A program made the translations under genes and the position numbers. From Pseudodesulfovibrio portus (GTDB lineage Bacteria > Desulfobacterota > Desulfovibrionia > Desulfovibrionales > Desulfovibrionaceae), in assembly GCF_026000375.1 (NCBI RefSeq), contig NZ_AP026708.1, positions 2,702,001-2,766,000 on the forward strand: a stretch of DNA of 64,000 nt. Reading direction: 5' to 3'. This document shows, one piece after another, positions 8,918 to 16,092 of the stretch (position 1 is the first letter of the stretch; each line of letters opens with the position of its first letter). The notes under the pieces are model-generated. The model was given only the letters and a program-made list of their open reading frames with translations. It made no database searches and was not told where the DNA came from.

Positions 8918-10680
8918 TTGGCCACCTCCAGTCCGGCATCTTCCCAGGCGGACAGGCCGCCGTCAATGAGCATGACGTGCTCGTGCCCGAGCAGGATCAG
9001 TTCCCGGGCGACATCCGCGTCGTAATGACGGCTGATGGTGCGGCCGTATACCAGAAGCGGCACATCCGGTTCCAGCTCGCTCAACTTCATGGAATAGACG
9101 AAGTCGAACAGCTCCTCGGGCAGGTTGATGGCGCCCGGGATGTGTCCGATGATGAAGAAATCGCCCGGCCGGGCATCGATGATCACGGCTTTGCCGGTCC
9201 GGGTCAGGCGTTCGGCCTCCAGGGCGTCCACGGTGGCCGTGGGGGGTGCCGTGAGCGACTCCGGGATGATCCGGATGCCCTCGGGGCTGGAAAAGTTGAA
9301 GAGAAAGCCGAGGGCCAGACCGGCCAGGAGGATGAGCCCGACGTCGCGCCAGGAGGCCCGCCAGACGCGGTCCACCTCGCCGTGGACCAGGCCGACGATG
9401 CGTTCCTTGGCCTCCGTCTGGACGTCGATTTCATGCTTGGCGGACGTCAGTTCGTCCAGGGTGGCCTGAAGCTCCCGGTTGCGGGCGGCCAGTTCGGTGT
9501 TCATTTCCCGGATCATGTGAAGCTGCCTGGCGTTGCCGAGGGCGACCATGAACGTGCCGACAAGGGAGAGGAGAAGGCGTTTCCTTTCCTTGTCCAGGCG
9601 GGGCTCCCCGGTCCCCGGGCTCAGCGGGGCGGACAGCCCGATGGCTCCCTGCCAGCCGTGGTCCAGGGCGAAGAGGACGGCGACGTCGGCCTCGGCCGGG
9701 AGGGCAGCGCGGGAAGCGTCGTCTTCCAGCAGGCAGGAGTGGTTGGCCTGCGGCATCCTGTCCTTGAGGGCAACGAACTGCGCCAGCACGGCCTCCCGGC
9801 CTTTCGCCGAATCCAGCCGGGCCGGGGCCTCGGGGTCGGGACCGCGGTAGGCCACCTCGGCGTGGTCCCTGTCCGGGCCGTAGAGGCCGATCCAGCCGCT
9901 GGCGTAGGACAGGGTCCCCATGAGCGACAGGACAAAGGTGTCGAGCATGGCTTCCGGGGCATTGATGTCGGTCAGCTCCAGGGTCGTCTCGTACAGGGCC
10001 TGGAGCTCGAAGGCGTGCCTGGCCAGGTCTTCCTGGGCCAGTTCGGATTCGGCCAGGGCCTGCTGTATCCGCTCATTCTTTTTTTTCAGGGCCGTGTTCA
10101 GGTCGCGGATGCACCCGGCGGCGTGGGATTTCTTCAGGGTCACGGCCAGAATGGAGACAAGGCTCTGGAGCAGCTCGGTCTCTTCCGTGCTGTAGGGCTC
10201 CCCGGAAATCTTCGGGCCGAAGCCCAGAACCGCGTGCGACTCTTCGCTCATGCTTATGCCGATCACGGCGGAGGTGCCTTCCGGGAGGTTGGGATCGAAT
10301 CGCAGGTGCTCGCCGACCAGGATGGCGGGCTCCGGCCGGGTCGGGGTCGGCCTGTCCCCCGGGAAGAACTTGTGGACCAGGTTGAAGCCGGTTTTCCGGT
10401 ACTGGTCGACGACGAGTTGTTCCAGGCCGATGCTTTCCACGGTCAACTCGTCGACGTGGAGTACGATCCCGAAACCGAATGCCAGCCCGAGAGGCCCCAT
10501 GGTTACCCGGAGAAACGTCTTGAGGATGTCGCCCGGGGTGACCGGGACGGCCAGGGCGCTGGAGGCTTCGTACAGAGCCTTCAGGTGGAAGAGCTGGTGG
10601 TCGAGCACCGACTGCGGGTCCTCGGGCACAACGCTTGCCCCGAAGCCGGGGGTGTCCGGTTTTTCTCTGGGGTCGCTCAT
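8914..10680 (-). CDS. Dual GAF-like, membrane-anchored protein with a degenerate rhodanese domain
   Basis: This 588-residue protein has a GAF-like domain at about 25-170, a coiled coil near 175-215, a second GAF-like region at about 225-390 and another coiled coil to about 440. A single membrane helix follows at about 460-480 (GLILLAGLALGFLF), then a C-terminal rhodanese fold at about 490-588. The rhodanese loop reads VYGRTISR where active enzymes have YCxxGxR, so the catalytic Cys is Gly. Sulfur transfer is therefore unlikely and a binding or signalling role more likely. With one membrane span the GAF part and the rhodanese lie on opposite sides. It overlaps both neighbours by 4 bases. Confidence 0.8.
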   Translation of the reverse strand: MSDPREKPDTPGFGASVVPEDPQSVLDHQLFHLKALYEASSALAVPVTPGDILKTFLRVTMGPLGLAFGFGIVLHVDELTVESIGLEQLVVDQYRKTGFNLVHKFFPGDRPTPTRPEPAILVGEHLRFDPNLPEGTSAVIGISMSEESHAVLGFGPKISGEPYSTEETELLQSLVSILAVTLKKSHAAGCIRDLNTALKKKNERIQQALAESELAQEDLARHAFELQALYETTLELTDINAPEAMLDTFVLSLMGTLSYASGWIGLYGPDRDHAEVAYRGPDPEAPARLDSAKGREAVLAQFVALKDRMPQANHSCLLEDDASRAALPAEADVAVLFALDHGWQGAIGLSAPLSPGTGEPRLDKERKRLLLSLVGTFMVALGNARQLHMIREMNTELAARNRELQATLDELTSAKHEIDVQTEAKERIVGLVHGEVDRVWRASWRDVGLILLAGLALGFLFNFSSPEGIRIIPESLTAPPTATVDALEAERLTRTGKAVIIDARPGDFFIIGHIPGAINLPEELFDFVYSMKLSELEPDVPLLVYGRTISRHYDADVARELILLGHEHVMLIDGGLSAWEDAGLEVAK

Positions 10681-11216
10681 TTCACCAGTGCTTGGATTTC
10701 CCTGAAAAAGGCGTCGAAGTCCGGGATGATGCCCAGGTAGGTGTAGAGTATCGTGCCTTCCCGGTCCACGAGCATGGTGAAGGGAGTCTTGGGGTCGCCC
10801 AGTTTCCCGTAGATGTCGTACTCGGTGTCATGGGCGACCGGGAAGATGTAGTCCTTGCCCCGGATATGCTGCACCTCCATGCTCGTTCCCCCGGCGGCGA
10901 TGCCGAGCAGGCTGACGCGGTCGTCGAGCCGGGCCTTTTTCAGCCGCTTGCAGAGCCGGGTCAGGGAAGGTGCCATGGCGTGGCAGAGGGGGCAGTACAC
11001 CCCGATGATTTCGATTATGACGTAGGGCGTTTGGATGTCGCCCAGCTTGAACGGGCGGTTTTCTTCCAGACCCAGCAGGGTCGCGTCGCCCTGTACGGCC
11101 AGGGGGGCGATGGTGAAGTCGGGAATCGTGTCGCCGACCTGCGGCTGCCCGGCAAGGACCGGTGTGCAGTAGAGCACGATTGCCAATGCGATTGTCGCCC
11201 GGAGCATATACCTCAT
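10677..11216 (-). CDS. Exported TlpA/redoxin-like thioredoxin-fold protein
   Basis: This 179-residue protein has a Sec signal peptide (cleavage after about residue 22, VLA-G) and a thioredoxin fold. The redox motif is CPLC at Cys75-Cys78, and the conserved cis-Pro region is KTPFTML. The start at 11216 follows GAGGAG by 6 bases; a longer open frame to 11372 has no such site and would cover the signal peptide. The fold matches TlpA/AhpC-type redoxins. In this operon it may reduce or oxidise a periplasmic thiol, or report thiol state to the membrane proteins encoded downstream. The substrate is unknown. Confidence 0.85.
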   Translation of the reverse strand: MRYMLRATIALAIVLYCTPVLAGQPQVGDTIPDFTIAPLAVQGDATLLGLEENRPFKLGDIQTPYVIIEIIGVYCPLCHAMAPSLTRLCKRLKKARLDDRVSLLGIAAGGTSMEVQHIRGKDYIFPVAHDTEYDIYGKLGDPKTPFTMLVDREGTILYTYLGIIPDFDAFFREIQALVK

Positions 11217-11239
11217 GGAATTCTCCTCTGGATTGCGGC

Positions 11240-11953
11240 TCAACTGTTTTCGAGGGCCTCTTCCTCTGTGTCGAATATGCGGGCGAGCTTTCCGATGCCC
11301 ACCATGTCGACGATTTTTCTGATGTCGTCCGTGAGCCCGCAGAGGGCCACGGCCTTTCCGTTGTCCCGGCATTCGAGCAGGCGCTGTGTCAGCAGGGCCA
11401 TGCCCGCACCGTTTATGGAGGATTCTTTCGTGAACGAGAGGACCAGCTTCCCGGCTTCCCGGAGGGCGGAGGAAAAGGCGTCGTCCAGCCGCGTCTCGGC
11501 CTTGGAGTTGACCTCCCCGCAGATTTCTATGACCGACGATTCGCCCTGTCTGCGGACAACGTAGTTTGTTTTTTCGTCGTGGGAGCGGCGAATGCGCTCC
11601 TTGGCGCGGTTCAGGGCGGCGTCGAGCTTGGCCTGCTGGATGGGCTTGTTGATGAAGTCGGTGGCCCCGAGGCCCAGCGCCGAGATGGCCAGGTCCATGT
11701 CCCCGTGGCCGGTGATGATGATCACCTCGGTCACGGGGTCGATTTTCTTGATCGCATCCAGGACCTCAAGGCCGTTCATCCCGGGCATCTTGATGTCCGT
11801 GAGTACGATGGGGACGGCGTGTTTGCGAAACATTTCGATCCCTTCGGCACCGCTGGCGGCAGTAAAGACCTCGTAGCCGTATGCCTCAAGAAAAAGCGCG
11901 AACATGGCCAGGGTCGGGCGTTCATCGTCGATGATCAGTATTTTGGACGGCAT
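11240..11953 (-). CDS. Response regulator with C-terminal STAS domain
   Basis: This 237-residue protein has a receiver domain at 1-120 (IDDE pair, Asp53 in LTDIKMPG, Lys103) and a STAS/anti-sigma-antagonist-like domain at about 135-235 (LVLSFTKESSINGAGMALL, then an ALCGLTDDIRKIV stretch). There is no DNA-binding part, so output is probably by protein-protein contact, as with SpoIIAA-type switches. It is the first gene of the operon running down to 8130, with 23 bases before the redoxin gene. No kinase adjoins it. The kinase at 376-2379, whose partner receiver is very similar, is a possible source of phosphate. Confidence 0.88.
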   Translation of the reverse strand: MPSKILIIDDERPTLAMFALFLEAYGYEVFTAASGAEGIEMFRKHAVPIVLTDIKMPGMNGLEVLDAIKKIDPVTEVIIITGHGDMDLAISALGLGATDFINKPIQQAKLDAALNRAKERIRRSHDEKTNYVVRRQGESSVIEICGEVNSKAETRLDDAFSSALREAGKLVLSFTKESSINGAGMALLTQRLLECRDNGKAVALCGLTDDIRKIVDMVGIGKLARIFDTEEEALENS

Positions 11954-12303
11954 GGGTGCATCCTTGCTGGGTTGGCGACTATGAGAACTCTAGAGCAAGT
12001 ATCAACCCCGTGTCCAGCGGTCTGAAAAAAAGTCGTCACTGCATCATGGACCCGGAGCGCGAAAGTCCGCTTTGCGTCACGGTTTTCTCCATTTCCCCAC
12101 CATTTCCGTCTGGTTTTTTCGGACGGATTCATATGGCTGTGGGTGCACCTTTTTTCGGCATTTGTTTTTATTGGATGTTGTCCATTGTGGAACAGGCTTT
12201 GCTTCAAACGGTGTTTGAAAGCCCGCCCGCCGGTTGGGGAGGGACGGGTCGTGGCCGATGTGTGGGGCGTCGGCGATCGGACATGAAAACCAGGGGGGAT
12301 TCA
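11954..12303. other. Intergenic region between divergent REC-STAS and CTERM-protein genes
   Basis: This 350-base non-coding stretch should hold the promoters for both directions. The clearest structure is a hairpin at 12195-12223 (TTCAAAC-GGT-GTTTGAA extended by GGCTTT/AAAGCC), about 80 bases before the plus-strand gene. A GGGGGGA ribosome site lies at its right end. No protein gene is supported. Confidence 0.5.
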
Positions 12304-13029
12304 ATGAAACGATGCATCGTGTTTTTGCTGTTTGGTGTCATGGTTTTTGCGGTCGGGACTGCGCACGCGCAATCCGTGCTGGTTTCGCAGTATCAGGCGT
12401 ACGGATATGGATACGGAGCGCCCGGCTATGCAAATTGGACGGGAGCGTTGAATACGGCCACGAGCAACAATGTTCAGGTGGCTGCCAATTTTGAGAATTA
12501 TGCTCAGATGCTGTCCTATGATGCCCTCCTCCTTGATGTGCGCGACATGTCAGCCGTCCTGTCGGCAACCGAGGTTTCCAATCTTACCAGTTACATTGCC
12601 ACCGGGCGCCGTGTGTTGATGATGGGCGAGAACTATCACTGGACAACGTGGGACAGCAGTGTTCTCGGCGTGGTCGGCGGCACGTACGATCCCACTGTCT
12701 CGACCGGTACGGCCATTCCGGTCGTGGCGCATGAGTTGACGCAGGGAATTGCCGGCGTGCATCCCCAGGGCGGCGGAATGGCTTCGGGCGGGGTCTCACT
12801 TTTCGACATGCCCTTCGCCCATTTGTGGGGGGACGGGAACGTGTTGACCCTTATGGACACCGGTATTCTGGATGATTGGTATGGGGAATATCTCGACAAC
12901 CCCGCTTTCGCCGTGAACGTGGCCGAGTGGCTGGCCGGGAGCACTCCCACGCCCATCCCCGGCGCGATCTGGCTCTTCGGTTCCGGTCTGCTCGGATTGG
13001 TGGGTGTTCGGTTGAGGAAGAAAACCTAG
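12304..13029 (+). CDS. Exported protein with VPLPA/PEP-CTERM-like sorting tail
   Basis: This 241-residue protein has a Sec signal peptide ending AHA-Q near residue 22. Its C-terminal tail is of the exosortase-substrate type: PTPIPGAIWLFGSG, a hydrophobic helix, then basic RLRKKT. The body has a Tyr/Gly-rich start and LLLDVRD, then a VLMMGENYHW segment reminiscent of a flavodoxin-like or gliding-GldG-type fold. Its function is not recognised. The ATG at 12304 follows GGGGGGA; the open frame extends far upstream without sense. A terminator follows, so it is probably monocistronic. No exosortase gene is in the window. Confidence 0.85.
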   Translation: MKRCIVFLLFGVMVFAVGTAHAQSVLVSQYQAYGYGYGAPGYANWTGALNTATSNNVQVAANFENYAQMLSYDALLLDVRDMSAVLSATEVSNLTSYIATGRRVLMMGENYHWTTWDSSVLGVVGGTYDPTVSTGTAIPVVAHELTQGIAGVHPQGGGMASGGVSLFDMPFAHLWGDGNVLTLMDTGILDDWYGEYLDNPAFAVNVAEWLAGSTPTPIPGAIWLFGSGLLGLVGVRLRKKT

Positions 13030-13051
13030 GATTCAGCTTGCCAGCAAGAAG

Positions 13052-13088
13052 AAAAGCCTCCCTTCAGCCACGCTGAGGGGAGGCTTTT
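13052..13088 (+). terminator. Rho-independent terminator after the first CTERM gene
   Basis: A stem of AAAAGCCTCCC with GGGAGGCTTTT closes on CTTCAG/CTGAG and ends in a T-run. It starts 23 bases past the stop codon. The flanking A and T runs let it work in both directions. Confidence 0.9.
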
Positions 13089-13325
13089 ATGCCGGGAATC
13101 AATGGGACGCGCTAGTGTGATGCCGAATGAGCCGAAGCTGTCTACTATATCATTGTCGAGAATCATATTCTCACTCAGTCCAGAGAAGTCGGACACGCGA
13201 TTCCTTCTCGACTCTGTATGCGGAGCAATCAGCTGTTTTTAAGGAATAAATATTATCTGGTTTGATTCGTGCATATTGTCCTGGTCCGTTATTAAACCTT
13301 GAGTGTTGTTTCCTGTGAGGTTCTA

Positions 13326-13892
13326 ATGAAAGTCGTTTTGTTTAAAGCAATTCTATTTGTTCTGGCAATTAGCTCCTATGCGCACGCGGGCATGATCGTC
13401 ATGAACGCGGATAACGCTATTCTGGGTTTCTCAATCGATGGCGTCGCTGTTTCCCTTCCGGCTGAAAGCTCGCTTGGCTATATGGGCGACATAACGACTC
13501 TGAACGTCGACCTTGATCCCACGGTTAATCATGTCCTGACATGGAATGTACACAATACTGGAGGCCCCATCGGTTTTCTTGGAAAAGTGGTCATGAATGG
13601 CGGCGAGACGTTCTTTTCAGATGCCACCACCGGCATGTGGGAAACCAATTTTTCCGGTACATACCAGATTGCCAACATTGATACATGGAACGGGAATTTG
13701 AGCCGCTATATGGATGATTCGGAAAGGGCTGCGTATGGCGACGGCTATTGGGTTGCACCAGGTTCGTACTATGCTGCCGACATGCTCGTCTCTTTTAGTT
13801 ATACGGCCCCGACGCCACTTCCCGGCGCAGTTTGGCTTTTGGGCTCCGGCTTGATCGGATTCGTCGGGCTGAGGCGGAAGATGAACGCATAG
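13326..13892 (+). CDS. Second exported protein with VPLPA/PEP-CTERM-like tail
   Basis: This 188-residue protein has a signal peptide ending AHA-G near residue 22. The tail PTPLPGAVWLLGSG leads into a helix and RRKMNA, the same architecture as the neighbour at 12304-13029. The bodies show no clear similarity. The middle part is beta-rich (NHVLTWNVHNTGGPIGF). The ATG at 13326 follows GAGG; the longer reading from 13299 lacks a ribosome site. Codon use is somewhat AT-richer than surrounding genes. The role is probably cell surface or extracellular matrix, by analogy with other CTERM-tailed proteins; the exact function is unknown. Confidence 0.82.
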   Translation: MKVVLFKAILFVLAISSYAHAGMIVMNADNAILGFSIDGVAVSLPAESSLGYMGDITTLNVDLDPTVNHVLTWNVHNTGGPIGFLGKVVMNGGETFFSDATTGMWETNFSGTYQIANIDTWNGNLSRYMDDSERAAYGDGYWVAPGSYYAADMLVSFSYTAPTPLPGAVWLLGSGLIGFVGLRRKMNA

Positions 13893-13915
13893 TAAACGTT
13901 GTATAACCATGAACG

Positions 13916-13954
13916 AAGCCTCCTGCCGTTCGACATCTGCAGGAGGCTTTTTGC
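13916..13954 (+). terminator. Rho-independent terminator after the second CTERM gene
   Basis: The perfect 11-bp stem AAGCCTCCTGC/GCAGGAGGCTT with a 12-base loop is followed by TTTT. It begins 24 bases past the stop codon. Confidence 0.9.
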
Positions 13955-13972
13955 GTCCTTTTGTTATTTCCC

Positions 13973-13992
13973 GCCGGGGTGTTCACCCCGGC
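13973..13992 (-). terminator. Perfect palindrome downstream of the transposase-like gene
   Basis: GCCGGGGTG-TT-CACCCCGGC is a 9-bp stem about 30 bases past the stop of the minus-strand gene at 14022. No clear T-run follows, so termination is only possible. It could also mark the end of an old mobile element. Confidence 0.4.
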
Positions 13993-14021
13993 TTCTTCAG
14001 GCCCCGCTGCCCGAAGCGACC

Positions 14022-14948
14022 CTATTCCGCGCTCGGAACGAGCGCACACAAGTACGCGGCCAGGATCTCGTTCAGACATTCATCGCGGTTGTTGAAGCGG
14101 AACTCCAGCTCCTTCATGTACAGGGGGAAGCGCTGGCAGGAGATGCCCCGGAATTTCTTGATGCGGGACTGGGCGTATTGCCAGAAGTCGTCCTCGATGG
14201 CGTCGATGTGGGGCGGCTCGTCATAGCGGCGGATGATCTCGTAGGGCAGGGAGTCGTTCCCGCAGAACATGAGCGCGTGGTACTCCTTGTACCGGTCCGT
14301 GTATACCAGGTTGCCGGTGCGGATGAGCTTCAGGTGGAAGTTCATGTGGAAGTGGAACAGGGTCTCGGCCTGGAAGCCGGGCACCAGGTCCACGAAGACC
14401 ATGCCGTCGCGGCGCAGGATGCCGTACACCGGGATGGTGTCCATGCGCATCTCGCGCGGGCCGCCGGTCAGCCGGTTGCCCTTGATGTAGGAGTCCAGCC
14501 CCGTGGCCGGGCTCAGGAGCTGGCGGGCGTCGATGGCGTGGGCCAGGATGGCGAACCGGATGGCGGTCAGGGCCTTGTACACGGTGTTGTACGAGAGGTT
14601 GAGCGCCTTTTTCATCTGGTGGACGGACTGTTCCTCCACGAACAGGTTGATGAGCCGCAGCCATTCGGACGGGGACAGGGCGCCGGAGTTGATCCACCGC
14701 CCGGAAAAGGGCTGGAACGTGTACTTGCAGCTGGCGCACCGGAGCCGCTCGCCGGACAGGGTGTAGACCTTGCGGTGGCCGCAGCGCGGGCAGAACGGGT
14801 CGCCCATGGGCCAGGTCAGGCCGAGCAGGTAGTCGCGCGCGGCCTGGTCGTCACCCAGCAGGGCATTATAGCCGCCGGGTGTTCCCGGCGTGCAGTCTGC
14901 TGGTATGACGTGCGAATTGTTCATGCGTTCCAGTTGCAAGGCGGGCAT
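14022..14948 (-). CDS. IS1595-family-like transposase, operonic with fdhE
   Basis: This 308-residue protein has an N-terminal zinc ribbon (CPRCGH, then CASCKY, about residues 53-75) and an HTH-like region (EEQSVHQMKKALNLSYNTVYKAL). A DDE-type catalytic region of the ISXO2/IS1595 type follows, with VYGILRRDG, VYTDRYKEY and the C-terminal FRFNNRDE. The gene is full length and uninterrupted. It starts 14 bases after the fdhE stop on the same strand and has a GGGGGTGA ribosome site, so it is probably co-transcribed with fdhE. I see no convincing terminal inverted repeats or target duplication. It is either a recent insertion with ends I cannot see or a retained, possibly domesticated, gene. Confidence 0.85.
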   Translation of the reverse strand: MPALQLERMNNSHVIPADCTPGTPGGYNALLGDDQAARDYLLGLTWPMGDPFCPRCGHRKVYTLSGERLRCASCKYTFQPFSGRWINSGALSPSEWLRLINLFVEEQSVHQMKKALNLSYNTVYKALTAIRFAILAHAIDARQLLSPATGLDSYIKGNRLTGGPREMRMDTIPVYGILRRDGMVFVDLVPGFQAETLFHFHMNFHLKLIRTGNLVYTDRYKEYHALMFCGNDSLPYEIIRRYDEPPHIDAIEDDFWQYAQSRIKKFRGISCQRFPLYMKELEFRFNNRDECLNEILAAYLCALVPSAE

Positions 14949-14962
14949 GGTTCACCCCCGGT

Positions 14963-15832
14963 TTAAAAACCCCACGCGGACAGGGTCGCCCGCTTGTACC
15001 CCTGGTTGGCGGCCACGTAATCCAGCGCCAATGAATCCAGGTCATCCAATATGGGCACGGCCACCCGGTCCAGTTCACGGAAATCGATGGTCTTGATGTA
15101 CGTCTTGCAGGTTTCGCAGACATCCACCCGGAAGCCGGGCTCCTCGTCCACGGTGAAGAACGTCAGCTTCTTCTGGTCTTCCTCGCCGCAGACCGGGCAG
15201 GCGATCCGCTTGATGCGGTAGTGGTGGCGGCAGAAGGAGCAGGTGGCGTGCCGGAATCCCTCTTTCTGCTCCAGGGAGGATATGAGCGGCAGGGACCCGC
15301 AGATGGGACAGGTGCCCACTTCCGGGACCTTCACGTCCGGCAGCTTGTCTGCCAGCATCCGGGCCGCGGCCTCGATGGACGGGCCGAGGGCGCAGAATGC
15401 CAGGAAAGAGAGCGTCTTGGGGGCGTCGGGCATGCGCTCGACCCAGGGCGCGAAGTATTCGTGGTCGTCCTCCAGGAACTTCTGGAACAACTCGGCTGGC
15501 TTGAGTTCGCCGGAGTCCAGGGCCGCGCGGGCCACGGCAGCGCCGTCGGCCAGCGGACCGCCGACGTTCCCGAGCAAACCGATCACCTTGTCCAGGAGCG
15601 CCTCGGCCTGGCTCGCGTCATAGGGGAAGTTGCCCCGCCCGAGCAGGGGCACGCCCTGGATCACGTTTTCGGCGGTGGCGAACTGGTTGTCGGCGGGCAG
15701 TCTGATGTCCGCCTGGCCGAGTTCTTCCAACTGGAGGTGGGTCACCGTGTCCAGCAGGTCGATCAGTTCTTCCGATATATAGGACTTGCCCCGCAGTTGG
15801 GTGAGTTTCTTGTCCAGCAGGTTCTGTTCCAT
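14963..15832 (-). CDS. fdhE: Formate dehydrogenase accessory protein FdhE
   Basis: This 289-residue cytoplasmic protein is needed for assembly of active formate dehydrogenase and is thought to act on FdhA before Tat export. Four CxxC pairs in the C-terminal half (CPICGS, CSFC, CPVCGEED, CETC) form the rubredoxin-like metal sites typical of FdhE. Length and motif order match the family. An AAGGAAA ribosome site precedes the ATG at 15832. The candidate operator at 15970-15993 lies upstream, as it does for the fdh structural operon. Confidence 0.93.
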   Translation of the reverse strand: MEQNLLDKKLTQLRGKSYISEELIDLLDTVTHLQLEELGQADIRLPADNQFATAENVIQGVPLLGRGNFPYDASQAEALLDKVIGLLGNVGGPLADGAAVARAALDSGELKPAELFQKFLEDDHEYFAPWVERMPDAPKTLSFLAFCALGPSIEAAARMLADKLPDVKVPEVGTCPICGSLPLISSLEQKEGFRHATCSFCRHHYRIKRIACPVCGEEDQKKLTFFTVDEEPGFRVDVCETCKTYIKTIDFRELDRVAVPILDDLDSLALDYVAANQGYKRATLSAWGF

Positions 15833-15871
15833 GGCGGTTTCCTTTTGGGTATTTTCCTCGTCAGGGAAAAC

Positions 15872-15931
15872 CTATGGTGCGTACCGCATCTTGCCAAAGG
15901 TCCGGCACTTGCTCAAGCTTTGACACCATAG
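15872..15931 (-). ncRNA. Candidate structured leader RNA upstream of fdhE
   Basis: A closing stem (CTATGGTG/CACCATAG, 15872-15879 with 15924-15931) encloses three small hairpins: GCG-TAC-CGC, TGCC-8-GGCA (15892-15907) and CTTG-CT-CAAG (15908-15917). This is the outline of a junction RNA in the 5' leader of fdhE. It does not match a riboswitch I recognise. The helices are short, so it may be chance. Confidence 0.35.
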
Positions 15932-15969
15932 CTCCTAACTAGATAAAATGACATGATAATCTAATACCT

Positions 15970-15993
15970 AATTATGCCAAAAAGGGCATAATT
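15970..15993. promoter_or_regulatory. Candidate operator before fdhE (AATTATGCC-N6-GGCATAATT)
   Basis: This perfect 9-bp inverted repeat with spacer AAAAAG shares its 7-6-7 core with 8036-8055 before fdhA. On the minus strand TTGGCA in the right half can serve as a -35, with TATCAT 16 bases on. The core lies 140 bases from the fdhE start, against 143 at the other site. Confidence 0.7.
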
Positions 15994-16092
15994 GGATTGA
16001 TAAAGGCCGGAATACCAGCCTGTTCCGAGAGGAAAAATAAATAAAAGATTTTTTGCAAAAAGCCGTGACGGAGGAAGGAATCACCGCCGGGG

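Noticed and set aside
14022-14948. Active insertion sequence with defined ends
   Set aside because: The palindrome at 13973-13992 and the GGTTCACCCCCGG stretch near 14950 share only a few bases by eye. Without matching terminal repeats or a target duplication I do not draw element boundaries.
15936-15959. TAGAT...ATCTA repeat next to the fdhE operator
   Set aside because: Only the outer five bases pair; the inner bases do not, so it is not called a second operator.
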